The notes beneath the pieces are model-generated. The model was not told the DNA's origin. It did not search any database and saw nothing but the letters and a program-made list of their open reading frames with translations. This document shows, in pieces, positions 14,183 through 24,604 of a DNA stretch of 59,020 nucleotides. The first letter of the stretch is position 1. Each line of letters begins with the position of its first letter. Source of the DNA: Actinomycetota bacterium (GTDB taxonomy: Bacteria > Actinomycetota > Thermoleophilia > Gaiellales > Gaiellaceae); NCBI GenBank assembly GCA_003152275.1, contig PLZU01000011.1, forward strand, positions 1 through 59,020, given 5' to 3'. The translations under genes and the position numbers were made by a program.

Positions 14183-15256
14183 ATGAGCGCCGATCCGGTT
14201 CGTGTCTGGTATCTCCGGACCGCCGGCTCGGCGCTCGGCGACACGCTCGTCTGGACGCTCGCGCCCGTCTACTTCGTAACGGTCGTCGGCATGAGCCCGC
14301 TCCAGCTCGTGCTCGTCGGGACGTTCATGGAGCTCACGATCTTTCTCTGCGAGGTCCCGACCGGGATCGGTGTCGAGAACGTGCAGCCGGTGTATCTGCG
14401 CTCCGCGCAGTTCGGCCGCGTCTGCGCCCTCGTTGCGATCGGCGGCAGCGTCGCGCTCGGTCTTGTCTCGCTCCGCCTGCCGGTGATCGTCGGCGGCATC
14501 GTGATCGGCGCCGTGGGCGTCGTACTTGCATCCGTGATGCCGGAACACGGCTTCCGGCCCGCGTCGCGTGACGAGGCCGAGGGCACGCTGCGCACAATCG
14601 TCGGAACGGGGCGAGCCGGCGCCCAGCTCGTGCGGCGTACACCGGTGCTGCTGCTGATCCTCGCGATCTCGGCCTTCTGGGGCGCATGGAGCGAGGCGTA
14701 CGACCGGCTCGGCGAAGCGCACATGATCCGAGACATCGGCCTGCCGTCGTTCGCCGGTCTCTCCTTCATCGTCTGGTTCGGGATCATCTCCGCGGCTTCG
14801 CTTGTGCTCTCGCTGCTCGTCGCGCGCCCCGCGAACCGACGGCTCGAGCACGCGCCGCGACAGACGATCACGCGCGTGCTGCTCTTCGCCAACGTTGCCG
14901 TACTTGCAACAGTCGTCGTGTTCGGTCTCGCTCAGGCGTTCTGGCTCGCACTGATCGCGATGCTCGCGACGAACACGATCCGCGGGCTTGTCGTGCCCCT
15001 CTTCTCGAGCTGGCTCAACCAGTCGATCACCGAGTCGAGCGTACGCGCCACCGTCTTCTCGATCACGAGCCAGGCGGATGCGATCGGGCAGTGGACAGGC
15101 GGCCCTGCGATCGGCGTGGTCGGAAACGTCTTCGGGATCCGCGCCGCGCTCGTGCTCGGCGCCTCGCTCCTCTCGCCGGCGGTCGCGCTCTACGCGCGAG
15201 CGGTCCGCCGCGGCGGGCCGGGCGGGTTAGCTCAGCCGGTCGAGGCAGGCGCGTAG
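14183..15256 (+). CDS. MFS transporter with internal deletion
   Basis: A 357-residue major facilitator protein, related to DHA3-type drug exporters ('VYFVTVVGMSPLQLVLVGTF', 'ITSQADAIGQWTGGPAIGVV'). Such proteins are about 400-420 residues. After 'FLCEVPTG' (about residue 58) the chain jumps straight to 'IGVENVQPVYLRSAQFGRV'. About 55-60 residues that normally hold motif A (the VVADT/RR loop) and helices 3-4 are missing, in frame. That leaves about ten helices and probably no normal transport cycle. It follows the ABC permease by 4 bases and so shares its transcript. Confidence 0.8.
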   Translation: MSADPVRVWYLRTAGSALGDTLVWTLAPVYFVTVVGMSPLQLVLVGTFMELTIFLCEVPTGIGVENVQPVYLRSAQFGRVCALVAIGGSVALGLVSLRLPVIVGGIVIGAVGVVLASVMPEHGFRPASRDEAEGTLRTIVGTGRAGAQLVRRTPVLLLILAISAFWGAWSEAYDRLGEAHMIRDIGLPSFAGLSFIVWFGIISAASLVLSLLVARPANRRLEHAPRQTITRVLLFANVAVLATVVVFGLAQAFWLALIAMLATNTIRGLVVPLFSSWLNQSITESSVRATVFSITSQADAIGQWTGGPAIGVVGNVFGIRAALVLGASLLSPAVALYARAVRRGGPGGLAQPVEAGA

Positions 15257-16042
15257 ACCGTCGCGCCAGTGCGGCAACTGCGGTGCATCTTGCCGCTCGC
15301 TGCGCAGCACCGAGTACGCCGGGCGAGGCGCGGCCCGACCGAGCTCCGCCGTCGTGATGCGCCGGACACGGCAGTCGAGGCCGGCTTCCTCGAAGATCGC
15401 CTCTGCGAGCTCCGCCCACGTGCAGTCCCCGGCAGCGGCGAGGTGCCAGAGACCGCGCGGCAGCTCGATCAGCTCGCGAACCGCGGCAGCGAGATCGCCC
15501 ACATAGGTCGGCGAGCCACGCTGGTCGTCGACGACGGCCACCTCGTCACGCTCGCCACCGAGTGCAAGCATCGTCCGAACGAAGTTCTTTCCGGTCGCTC
15601 CGAAGAGCCACGAGCTGCGGACGATCCACGCGCCCTCACCGGCGGCCGCTTCGCCGTGGAGCTTCGTCCGCCCGTACGCCGACAGCGGATTCGGCGCGTC
15701 GGACTCGACGTACGGCGTGCGCTTCGTCCCGTCGAAGACGTAGTCGGTCGAGAACGCGACGAGAGGCGCGCCGAGCGACGCGACGTTCTGCGTTCCGCCG
15801 ACGTTGGCGGAAGCGGCATCCTGCGGGTTCGCCTCCGCGCCGTCGACGTCCGTCCAGGCGGCCGCATGCAGCACGAGATCGACCTCGCCGAGGTTGGGCG
15901 GCGGAAACGTGACGTCCCAGTCGGCCCGGGTCAACCCGCGCGCACCCGGAAACGCGTCAACGAGCGCGGCGCCGAGCTGGCCACCGGCGCCGGTTACGAC
16001 AACGTGTCGCGTGCCGAGAGAATCGGCGATTGCGTGCTCCAC
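15227..16042 (-). CDS. rmlD: dTDP-4-dehydrorhamnose reductase
   Basis: A 271-residue extended SDR. The Rossmann motif is 'VVVTGAGGQLGAALV'; the family motifs 'VDLVLHAAAWTDVDGAEANP', 'STDYVFDGTK' and 'YGRTKLHGE' (catalytic Tyr and Lys) are present. It reduces dTDP-4-dehydrorhamnose to dTDP-L-rhamnose with NAD(P)H. The GTG at 16042 is the nearest plausible start and overlaps the end of rmlC by 49 bases. The 3' end overlaps the convergent MFS gene by 30 bases. Third gene of rmlA-rmlC-rmlD. Confidence 0.9.
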   Translation of the reverse strand: MEHAIADSLGTRHVVVTGAGGQLGAALVDAFPGARGLTRADWDVTFPPPNLGEVDLVLHAAAWTDVDGAEANPQDAASANVGGTQNVASLGAPLVAFSTDYVFDGTKRTPYVESDAPNPLSAYGRTKLHGEAAAGEGAWIVRSSWLFGATGKNFVRTMLALGGERDEVAVVDDQRGSPTYVGDLAAAVRELIELPRGLWHLAAAGDCTWAELAEAIFEEAGLDCRVRRITTAELGRAAPRPAYSVLRSERQDAPQLPHWRDGLRACLDRLS

Positions 16043-16449
16043 AGATGGCGGATGCGCTCGTCGTCCCACGGAACGCCGTGCTCGTCGGGGCTCGAGGGAT
16101 CGTATTCCTCGGTCACGAGGTACGCGAAGAGACAATCGGTGAGCGCCTCGTACCCGTGTGCGTGCACGCCGGGCACGTAGAGCGCGACGGGATTGTCGAC
16201 ACCGATGTCCTCCGTGAAGACCTCGCCGCTCTCGCGGTCCAGCACGACCACTCGCACCATGCCGTCGAGGCACACGAAGAGGTCGTCCTGCCCGCGCTCG
16301 TGGTAGTGCAGGCCGCGGATCACGCCCTGCCGGGAGCGTGAGAGGTTCGCCTGCTTGATCGGCTTCGGTAGGTCGCTCGCGCGGATCAGCTCCGCGAACC
16401 AACCGCGGTCGTCCTCGTGCTGCCGGAGCGGAAAACGCTTGACGTTCAT
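15994..16449 (-). CDS. rmlC: dTDP-4-dehydrorhamnose 3,5-epimerase-like protein
   Basis: A 151-residue cupin-fold epimerase. Conserved elements are 'FAELIRASDLPKPIKQANLS', the active-site 'GVIRGLHYH' (catalytic His) and 'VPGVHAHGYEAL', ending 'VPWDDERIRHLW'. It is shorter than the usual 180 residues because N- and C-terminal strands are trimmed. It converts dTDP-4-dehydro-6-deoxyglucose to the rhamno form. The ATG overlaps the rmlA stop (ATGA). Given the short length, a related 3- or 5-epimerase is possible. Confidence 0.85.
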   Translation of the reverse strand: MNVKRFPLRQHEDDRGWFAELIRASDLPKPIKQANLSRSRQGVIRGLHYHERGQDDLFVCLDGMVRVVVLDRESGEVFTEDIGVDNPVALYVPGVHAHGYEALTDCLFAYLVTEEYDPSSPDEHGVPWDDERIRHLWSTQSPILSARDTLS

Positions 16450-17177
16450 CCGCGCGTGCCGCGAACGAAGTCGTTCACTTCGTAGTACGCCTCGATGGAC
16501 TCGCCCGCGTCGCCCCAGAAGCCGTCGACGACGTCGGCCTCCATCTCGCCGCGCCCGACGTACCAGTTGTTCACATCGGTGATCTCGAGCTCGCCGCGAC
16601 CCGACGGCTCGAGCGTCGGCAAAACCTCCCACACCTGGGCGTCGTAGAAGTAGATGCCGGTCACTGCGAAGCGCGACGGCGGCGACTCGGGCTTCTCGAC
16701 GATCGCGGTCACGCGGTCGCCGGCCATAACGGCGACGCCTAGGTGGCGCAGGTGTTCCTCTTCGGCGACCTCGGAGAGCACGATGCGAGCGCCTGCCGGC
16801 TGCCGCTCGAAGTTCTCGACGATCGGCTGGAGCGATCGCTCGAAGATGTTGTCGGCGAGCAACACGCAGACCTTGTCGCGCGCGACGAACCGCTCGGCGA
16901 GCCCGAGCGCGTCGGCGATGCCGCCCGCCTCTTCCTGATAGCCGTAGAAGAGCCTCTCGATGCCGTAGTCGTGGCCGTTACCGAGCAAGCGGAAGAACTC
17001 GCCCGCATGCGTTCCACCGGTAACGAGCATCAACTCGTCGATGCCCGCGCCGACGAGCGCTTCGACGGCGTAGGTCACCATCGGCCGGTCGTAGAGCGGG
17101 AGCAGGTGTTTGTTCGTGATCCGCGTGAGCGGATGCAGCCGCGTGCCAGACCCGCCAGCGAGGATGACGCCTTTCAC
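16446..17177 (-). CDS. rmlA: Glucose-1-phosphate thymidylyltransferase
   Basis: A 243-residue nucleotidyltransferase. The signature 'GVILAGGSGTRLHPLTRITN' is followed by 'KHLLPLYDRPM', then 'VLLADNIFE' (metal-binding Asp) and 'VEKPESPPS'. It makes dTDP-glucose from dTTP and glucose-1-phosphate, the first step to dTDP-rhamnose. It is the short RmlA type lacking the C-terminal helical extension of the 290-residue enzymes. A TAGCAT box lies 7 bases before the GTG start, so its mRNA may be leaderless. rmlB (the 4,6-dehydratase) is not in this window. Confidence 0.92.
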   Translation of the reverse strand: MKGVILAGGSGTRLHPLTRITNKHLLPLYDRPMVTYAVEALVGAGIDELMLVTGGTHAGEFFRLLGNGHDYGIERLFYGYQEEAGGIADALGLAERFVARDKVCVLLADNIFERSLQPIVENFERQPAGARIVLSEVAEEEHLRHLGVAVMAGDRVTAIVEKPESPPSRFAVTGIYFYDAQVWEVLPTLEPSGRGELEITDVNNWYVGRGEMEADVVDGFWGDAGESIEAYYEVNDFVRGTRG

Positions 17178-17200
17178 GGGGGCGATGCTACGGAAAAGCG

Positions 17201-17225
17201 GGGGTCAGACCCCGTGGGGTCTGAC
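17201..17225. repeat. REP-like palindrome, GTCAGAC core
   Basis: GGGGTC-A-GACCCC (17201-17213) is a perfect palindrome about one base. It is also half of a longer hairpin in which GTCAGACCCC (17204-17213) pairs with GGGGTCTGAC (17216-17225). It shares the GTC(A/T)GAC core with the pair at 1529-1615, as expected for a dispersed REP family. It lies in the 228-base gap between rmlA and the CitE-like gene. Confidence 0.65.
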
Positions 17226-17246
17226 GCCAGCCGGAGGGAGGACGCG

Positions 17247-17336
17247 CTAGGGGTGGATGGGCAGGACGAGAAAGAGCACCGTCAGGGCCGCGATCAAGGC
17301 GACCATGAGCCGAATCCCGCGTTCACTCGTATCCAT
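17247..17336 (-). CDS. Possible 29-residue membrane peptide
   Basis: An ORF starting 'MDTSERGIRLMVALIAALTV' and ending 'LFLVLPIHP' would give a polar head and one transmembrane helix, a shape typical of real membrane microproteins. No good ribosome site is visible and I know no homologue. It occupies most of the otherwise empty gap after the REP-like repeat. Confidence 0.3.
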   Translation of the reverse strand: MDTSERGIRLMVALIAALTVLFLVLPIHP

Positions 17337-17405
17337 GCCACGACTGTAGAGCCACCACGTCAGGGGTCCGTTTCGACAGTGCAAGGAAAGCGTTAGCGTT
17401 CGCAA

Positions 17406-18203
17406 ATGCCTGCAAGGCTCCGCCGCTCGTGCCTGATCGTCCCGGCGTCGAGCCCGAAGATGCTCGCGAAAGCTACGGAGCTGCCGGCCGACGAGGTCGT
17501 CATCGACCTGGAAGACGGCGTCGCGGTTGCCGACAAGGAGGCCGCCCGGGAGAACCTCGCGGGCGCGAGAGCGCGTGGCACCCTCGCCGTCCGGATCAAC
17601 GGCCTGCGCACGCCGTGGTGGCGCGACGATCTCGCGGCCGCCGCGCACGCAGACGTGATCGTCGTGCCGAAGGTGGAGTCCGCGGACGAGGTTGAGGCCG
17701 TCGCCGAGCTCCTCGCCGTCGGTGTCGGGCTCGAGGTGCAGATCGAGACGGCGCGAGGGCTCGTCGAGGTCGAGCGGATCGCAGCGGTCGGTTCTCCGCT
17801 CGAGGCGCTCGTCTTCGGCCCGGGCGACTTCGCCGCGTCGATCGGCGTTCCCGTCCTGACGATCGGCTCCGGCGTGTCGGAGTACGCACTCGGCCGAATC
17901 GCGGTAGCCGCGCGCGCCTTCGGGCTGCAGCCCGTGGACGGCCCGTACGCCGTCCTCGACGACGTCGAGGGCCTGCGGGCCGGAGCCCATCGGGCGCTCG
18001 GGCACGGCTACGAAGGGAAGTGGGTCATCCACCCCGACCAGATCGGGCCGGTGAACGACGTGTTCACCCCATCCCCGGAGGAGGTCGAGCGGGCCCGCCA
18101 GATCGTCGCGGCCGCGGACGGTGCATCGAGTCTCAGCGGCGAAATGGTGGACGCGGCCACGAAACGGCTCGCAGAATCCGTGCTCGCGCGCTTTTCACGG
18201 TAG
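17406..18203 (+). CDS. HpcH/HpaI aldolase / citrate lyase beta (CitE-like) family protein
   Basis: A 265-residue TIM-barrel protein. CitE-type features are 'SCLIVPASSPKMLAKA', 'VVIDLEDGVAVADKEAARENL' (metal/substrate region), 'LEVQIETARGLVEVERIA' (metal-binding Glu), 'FGPGDFAASIG' (metal-binding Asp) and 'GKWVIHPDQIGPVNDVF'. Stand-alone members cleave or form C-C bonds in acyl-CoA thioesters such as citramalyl- or malyl-CoA. No citrate lyase alpha or gamma partner is nearby. TAGCGT, 6 bases before the ATG, with TTTCGA 17 bases further up, suggests a leaderless promoter. The substrate is not known. Confidence 0.88.
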   Translation: MPARLRRSCLIVPASSPKMLAKATELPADEVVIDLEDGVAVADKEAARENLAGARARGTLAVRINGLRTPWWRDDLAAAAHADVIVVPKVESADEVEAVAELLAVGVGLEVQIETARGLVEVERIAAVGSPLEALVFGPGDFAASIGVPVLTIGSGVSEYALGRIAVAARAFGLQPVDGPYAVLDDVEGLRAGAHRALGHGYEGKWVIHPDQIGPVNDVFTPSPEEVERARQIVAAADGASSLSGEMVDAATKRLAESVLARFSR

Positions 18204-18227
18204 CCCGTACCGGGTAGGGACAAAGCG

Positions 18228-18664
18228 ATGACCGGGCGTAGGCGCGACCTCGACGACCTCCAGGCCGAGATCCAGGAGCTCTTTGCCGACCTGTGGCAAG
18301 TGCCACGCTTCGCCGGGCTCCGCCGCGGCTTCCGGCCACAGTGCGATTGCTTCCGCACGGACGACCCCCCGGTCCTCCACGTGGTGGTGGAGCTTCCAGG
18401 CGTCGATTCCGAGACCGTCGCGGTGGCGGTGTCGGGGCAAGTGCTCGTAATCGCAGGCGCGCGCCAGCGTCCGACCATCCCCGGCGCGCGGTACCAGTCG
18501 ATGGAGATCGAGTACGGCGTATTCGAGCGCCGCGTCGAGCTCGGTGAGGATGTCGATGCGGCCGGCGCAACCGCACGGTACGAGCGCGGAATGCTGAAGG
18601 TCGTGCTGCCGATCGCGCAGCGCAACACCGAGCAGGAGCCGACACCGATCGAGGTGACGCGCGG

Positions 18665-18668
<4 letters not shown>
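18228..18668 (+). CDS. Small heat-shock protein, Hsp20 family
   Basis: A 146-residue alpha-crystallin-type chaperone. The central domain (about residues 45-130) shows 'VLHVVVELPGVDSETVAVAV' and 'GVFERRVELGEDVDAAGA', and the strand 'ARYERGMLKVVLPI' ends the domain. It holds unfolded proteins for later refolding or degradation. Its stop overlaps the Lon start (ATGA at 18665-18668), so holdase and protease are made together. Confidence 0.92.
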
Positions 18669-21086
<2,418 letters not shown>

Positions 21087-21100
<14 letters not shown>

Positions 21101-21572
21101 AGCTCCTAAAAAGAAGCGCGCAGGCGCCGGCAGCGTCCTTTCCGTCCGGCGGCAGCTGGCAGAGGAGCTGATACTCCCGCCGGCCCAGGAGGACGAAACC
21201 GATGCGCGTCGAGCCGAAGCGGTAGGCGCGGACTTTCCGGCCGTCGACCTGAACCGTCTGCTTCTGGGTGAGCGTTCCGCCCGCCTCGGCGGCGAGTTTC
21301 GCCGCGATCCCGTCGAGCTCCTTCGCCGCAGCAGCGAAAAGCGCCGGACGGTAGGGCTTTTGCAGCGTGTAGGTTGTGACCGAGACGCGGGAGGTCCCGC
21401 TGAGAACCGCGACGGCCTGCTGCGTCCGGTTCGTGCTCCAGCCGCCGGGGGCGGAGAAGCTGAAGCCCGGCCCTCGCACGACCCGTGTCGAAACCGGGTG
21501 GGTCTTCGTTCCACTACCACAGGCTGAAAGAATGAAAAGCAGCGCGAGGGGTAGAAATACCCTCGCCAGCAA
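21087..21572 (-). CDS. Putative lipoprotein
   Basis: About 161 residues. A signal sequence ends in a lipobox: 'LPLALLFILSACGSG', with Cys as the predicted lipidated residue. The mature part ('FSFSAPGGWSTN', 'VSVTTYTLQKPY', 'CALLFRSF') resembles small PsbP/LpqN-like beta-sandwich lipoproteins of actinobacteria, but the match is weak. The start is uncertain: a TTG at 21572 is used, and another TTG about 14 codons upstream would lengthen the signal peptide and overlap the divergent gene. No clear ribosome site is seen. Function unknown. Confidence 0.65.
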
Positions 21573-21591
21573 CCGAAAGGAACCGCAGAAA

Positions 21592-22026
21592 ATGGCCAAA
21601 ACGAAAGACAAGGTCTCGGACGTGGCCGGCAATGTCAAACCGTATGTCGATCGGGCGCTCCATGACGAGGAGCTGCGCGACAACCTACGGAGCGTCTATG
21701 AGTCGGCTCGCACAATCTACGACGAACTGATCGGCAAGCGCGGCGTCTCGGGCGTGGCTACGCGCATCGCCACCGACAAGGACATCCAGGACGAGCTGCG
21801 CTCGACAATCGACGGCCTGCGCAAGGCGGCAGACCGTGTCCAGGGCAAGGAGCCGCACAAGAGCCGAAACGGCGGCCTGCTGCTGCTCGGAATCGTGCTC
21901 GGAATCCTCTTCAATCCCCTGACCGGCGAGGCCACCCGCAAGTGGCTGTCCAACCGCGCATTCGGCGGCGGCGACGACTTCACGTATCAGGGAGGCCGCG
22001 GCAACGGGTCGGGCAACGACTCGTAG
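21592..22026 (+). CDS. YtxH-like membrane protein
   Basis: 144 residues, starting 'MAKTKDKVSDVAGNVKPYVD' behind a ribosome site AAAGGAA. The first 95 residues are charged helices. A hydrophobic segment (about 100-120, 'GGLLLLGIVLGILFNPLTGE') has the GxxxGxxxxPxTG pattern of YtxH-type general stress proteins, though here it follows the helical region rather than preceding it. The C-terminus is Gly-rich. It probably anchors to the membrane by one helix. Function unknown; a stress role is inferred only from the motif and the lon neighbourhood. Confidence 0.7.
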   Translation: MAKTKDKVSDVAGNVKPYVDRALHDEELRDNLRSVYESARTIYDELIGKRGVSGVATRIATDKDIQDELRSTIDGLRKAADRVQGKEPHKSRNGGLLLLGIVLGILFNPLTGEATRKWLSNRAFGGGDDFTYQGGRGNGSGNDS

Positions 22027-22029
22027 CGT

Positions 22030-23466
22030 CTAACCCCCTGCTCCGATCACCGGCTTCGAGGCGGGCGGCTGTGCCTGCGGCAGCAGCAGCCCGCCTTCTC
22101 CTTCTTGCGTTGTCGGCTCCATCGCGCGTTGCAGCGACTGCGGGTCGAGGCCGGTAGCTGTCGAGATGTCTGAGCTCTGCAAAAGGATCGCACCCGCCTT
22201 GGGCGCGACCGCAACGTTCGCCGGCGTCCAGCCCGCCACCGTTTCGAAGCGCACGTCTTGCACGTGCTTCCACGAGTCGAGGTATTTCGTCGGGTCCACC
22301 GCTCCGTCGTAGCCCAGCCCGAGCAGGCCAACCGGGTGCACCTCGAAGTGCAAGTGGTATGGCGTCCCCTGCGCGTCGCCCGTGTTGCCGACGAACCCGA
22401 GCACGTCGCCCGCGTTCACGACCGCGCCGTTCACCGCAAGCGGCGTGTAGGCGGAGAGATGCGCGTAGTAGTACTCCCAGCCTTTGTCGTCGCGCAACCA
22501 GAGACGCCAGCCCCCGACACGGTTCCAGCCGACCGAGAACACCGTGCCGTGCGCGATCGCGAGGAGCGGCGCGCCGAGCGGCGCGAAGATGTCGTCGCCG
22601 TGGTGCCAGCCGCCGGAGACATCGCCGCGCAGTGCGCCGTAGGTGTCCGAGTACGACGAGATGCCGTACACCGGGAACACGTATCCCTGCGGGCTCAGCT
22701 TCGGCGTGATCGTCTGCGGCCTGCTGAGGAGCGGCGGCAGACCGTTCGAGCGAGGCTCCTTCGGCTTCGCGCCCGTTGTCGTCGGCAGTGACGGCGCTTG
22801 CGGCAGCGGAGCGGCGACGCTGGCCTGCGCATTTGCTTCCGCGTAGCCGATCTGGATCTCGCTCTGCGCGGGCAGACCGCCGTGATCGGCGGTGAGGAAA
22901 ACGTCGAGCGCAGTGACGACGTTGTGCTGACCCGGCGTCGGCTTGTCGAGGCGCTGGCTCTTCTGCTCGAGCGCGATCGCGTAGCCCCAGTCGGCGAGCG
23001 GGATCTGCTGGTTCGCCGTCGGGGTCACGGGCTGGCCGAGCACGACGAGATCACTGAAGCCCGTCACACCGATGTCGCCGGACGCGCTCGCGGCGCCTGC
23101 GCTCGTATGCGTCTCGCCGGTGACGGCTGCCGCGACGATGTCCCCCTTGAAGAGCGAGAGCGTGGTGACTTGCGACGTCGCACCGGCACTCGCCTGCGTC
23201 CCACTGGTCGCGGTCACACTCGTTGTGACGGAGCTCGCAGAGACGATGGAACCGTCGCTGGGATACGAGAAGGCACCATCGAACGCAACGGCGTCTGCAG
23301 GCGCGTCGAGCTCACGCGTGCCGACGCTCGGCTGCCCGGGGATGATCACCTTGATGGCCCACGCGCGAGCGATCGCTCCTGCCGACCGGTCGGCGGAGCT
23401 GGTCGACGCACCGACTGCAAACACGCAGGCAGCGGCCAAGACGGAGATCAGTAGGGAACGACGCAC
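22030..23466 (-). CDS. Secreted M23 family peptidase
   Basis: A 478-residue exported protein starting at the GTG at 23466 (VRRSLLISVLAAACVFAVGA signal peptide). The middle is Ala/Ser/Thr-rich beta sequence. The M23 LytM domain (about 285-400) shows the zinc ligands 'GGWHHGDDIFAPLGAPLLA', 'YYYAHLSAY' and 'TPYHLHFEVHP'. It should cut peptidoglycan peptide bridges outside the membrane. All metal ligands (HxxxD and HxH) are present, so it looks active rather than a degenerate activator. The C-terminal 90 residues are unassigned. Confidence 0.9.
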   Translation of the reverse strand: MRRSLLISVLAAACVFAVGASTSSADRSAGAIARAWAIKVIIPGQPSVGTRELDAPADAVAFDGAFSYPSDGSIVSASSVTTSVTATSGTQASAGATSQVTTLSLFKGDIVAAAVTGETHTSAGAASASGDIGVTGFSDLVVLGQPVTPTANQQIPLADWGYAIALEQKSQRLDKPTPGQHNVVTALDVFLTADHGGLPAQSEIQIGYAEANAQASVAAPLPQAPSLPTTTGAKPKEPRSNGLPPLLSRPQTITPKLSPQGYVFPVYGISSYSDTYGALRGDVSGGWHHGDDIFAPLGAPLLAIAHGTVFSVGWNRVGGWRLWLRDDKGWEYYYAHLSAYTPLAVNGAVVNAGDVLGFVGNTGDAQGTPYHLHFEVHPVGLLGLGYDGAVDPTKYLDSWKHVQDVRFETVAGWTPANVAVAPKAGAILLQSSDISTATGLDPQSLQRAMEPTTQEGEGGLLLPQAQPPASKPVIGAGG

Positions 23467-23488
23467 CGGCCTCCCCAGTATGGCGGGC

Positions 23489-23881
23489 CTACCTTCCGAG
23501 CTGCTCACGCGCGAACACGCGGAAGCGATCCCGAGCCGCGTCGTCCGGGCCGAGAGGCTCCTCGCCCGCGTACTTCGGATCGGCGGCGATTTCCTGCGCA
23601 ACTGTCCGCACCTCGGTCGCAAGCGCCTCGTGATGCGCCGGGTTTTTCAATAGCGTGTCGATCCAGCTTTCCGAGCCGTCGTAGTCGGGCACGTCATGGT
23701 CGAAGAGCAGCTGCCCGAGCAGAAGCCCGCAGCGGATGTAGGCAAACGTGCGGAACGCGAGAATGCGATGCGGCGACTCGACGAGGTTCGCAATCTCGGG
23801 ATTCTCATCGACGATCTGCTGGACGATCGAGCCGATCGGCTCGTCGACCAGCGGGATCCAGAGCTCGTCGTTCTCGGCCAT
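23489..23881 (-). CDS. Conserved hypothetical protein
   Basis: 130 residues, soluble and acidic, with no recognised domain. It contains a helical stretch 'EPIGSIVQQIVDENPEIANL' and an aromatic/cysteine segment 'FRTFAYIRCGLLLGQLLFDH'. The box CATAAT, 7 bases before the ATG, suggests a leaderless promoter of its own. It lies 22 bases upstream of the M23 gene on the same strand. Confidence 0.65.
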   Translation of the reverse strand: MAENDELWIPLVDEPIGSIVQQIVDENPEIANLVESPHRILAFRTFAYIRCGLLLGQLLFDHDVPDYDGSESWIDTLLKNPAHHEALATEVRTVAQEIAADPKYAGEEPLGPDDAARDRFRVFAREQLGR

Positions 23882-23889
23882 CGCCCGAA

Positions 23890-24258
23890 TTATGGCTGCT
23901 TTCGCCGGGCCCGCCAGGCGATCTGCGTCGCGGAAAGGATCAGGAGCACGGCGAAGAGCTTGCGGAGCACGTGTTCGGGAAGCGATTCAGCGACCTGCGC
24001 GCCGCCGACCGTGGCTCCGATCGAGGCAACTCCGATCACGAGGGCGGCGCGCCACTGGACGTTGCCGTAGCGACTTTGCCGCCAGACGCCGACGAGCACC
24101 GTCGGAATGATCGCGAGGAGAGACGTCGCTTCGGCGTGCAACTGCGTCAGGCCGAGCCACGTCAGGGTCGGCACGAACAGGATGCCGCCGCCGACGCCGA
24201 AGAGCCCCGCGAACACGCCGGCGACCGCGCCGAGCAGAATGGCCAATGCGTACGTCAC
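23890..24258 (-). CDS. TauE/SafE (TSUP) half-transporter
   Basis: 122 residues with four predicted helices. It carries one TSUP repeat: 'AGVFAGLFGVGGGILFVPTL' plus the Ala/Thr-rich 'HAEATSLLAIIPTVLVGVW'. Full-length TSUP permeases (about 250 residues) contain two such halves. Here the halves are separate genes: the GTG start overlaps the stop of the next half (GTGA at 24255-24258). They probably form a heterodimer that moves sulfite, sulfonates or organic acids across the membrane. Confidence 0.88.
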   Translation of the reverse strand: MTYALAILLGAVAGVFAGLFGVGGGILFVPTLTWLGLTQLHAEATSLLAIIPTVLVGVWRQSRYGNVQWRAALVIGVASIGATVGGAQVAESLPEHVLRKLFAVLLILSATQIAWRARRKQP

Positions 24259-24599
24259 TGGAGCAGCATCCGGATCGCGATCGCGACGAGCAGTGCCGCG
24301 AAGAGGAATGAGAGCGTGCGCACGGGGACTCGTTGCTGCAAGGTGGCGCCGCCCACAGCGCCGAGCGCGGCCGGGATCCCGACAAGCAGCGCGTAAACCG
24401 GCTCGACCTCGCCATGTACGACGTAGGTAACGACGCCGGCTGTCGCGGTGATCCCGATCGCGGCAAGCGACGTCGCGGCCGCGGGGCGCATCTCCCATCC
24501 GACGACGAGCAGGAGCAGCGGCACGATCACGATCCCTCCGCCGACACCGAAGAGGGCGCTGAAGAAGCCGGCGACGAGACCGATCAGGACAAGACGCAC
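24255..24599 (-). CDS. TauE/SafE (TSUP) half-transporter
   Basis: 114 residues and four helices, the partner of the following half gene. The repeat motif is 'AGFFSALFGVGGGIVIVPLL' followed by 'AAATSLAAIGITATAGVV'. It is promoted from TAGCAT (24606-24611), 6 bases before its GTG, which shares its bases with the divergent otsB -10 box. Pair formation with the downstream half is inferred from coupling and repeat symmetry. Confidence 0.88.
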   Translation of the reverse strand: MRLVLIGLVAGFFSALFGVGGGIVIVPLLLLVVGWEMRPAAATSLAAIGITATAGVVTYVVHGEVEPVYALLVGIPAALGAVGGATLQQRVPVRTLSFLFAALLVAIAIRMLLQ

Positions 24600-24604
24600 C
24601 GGCC

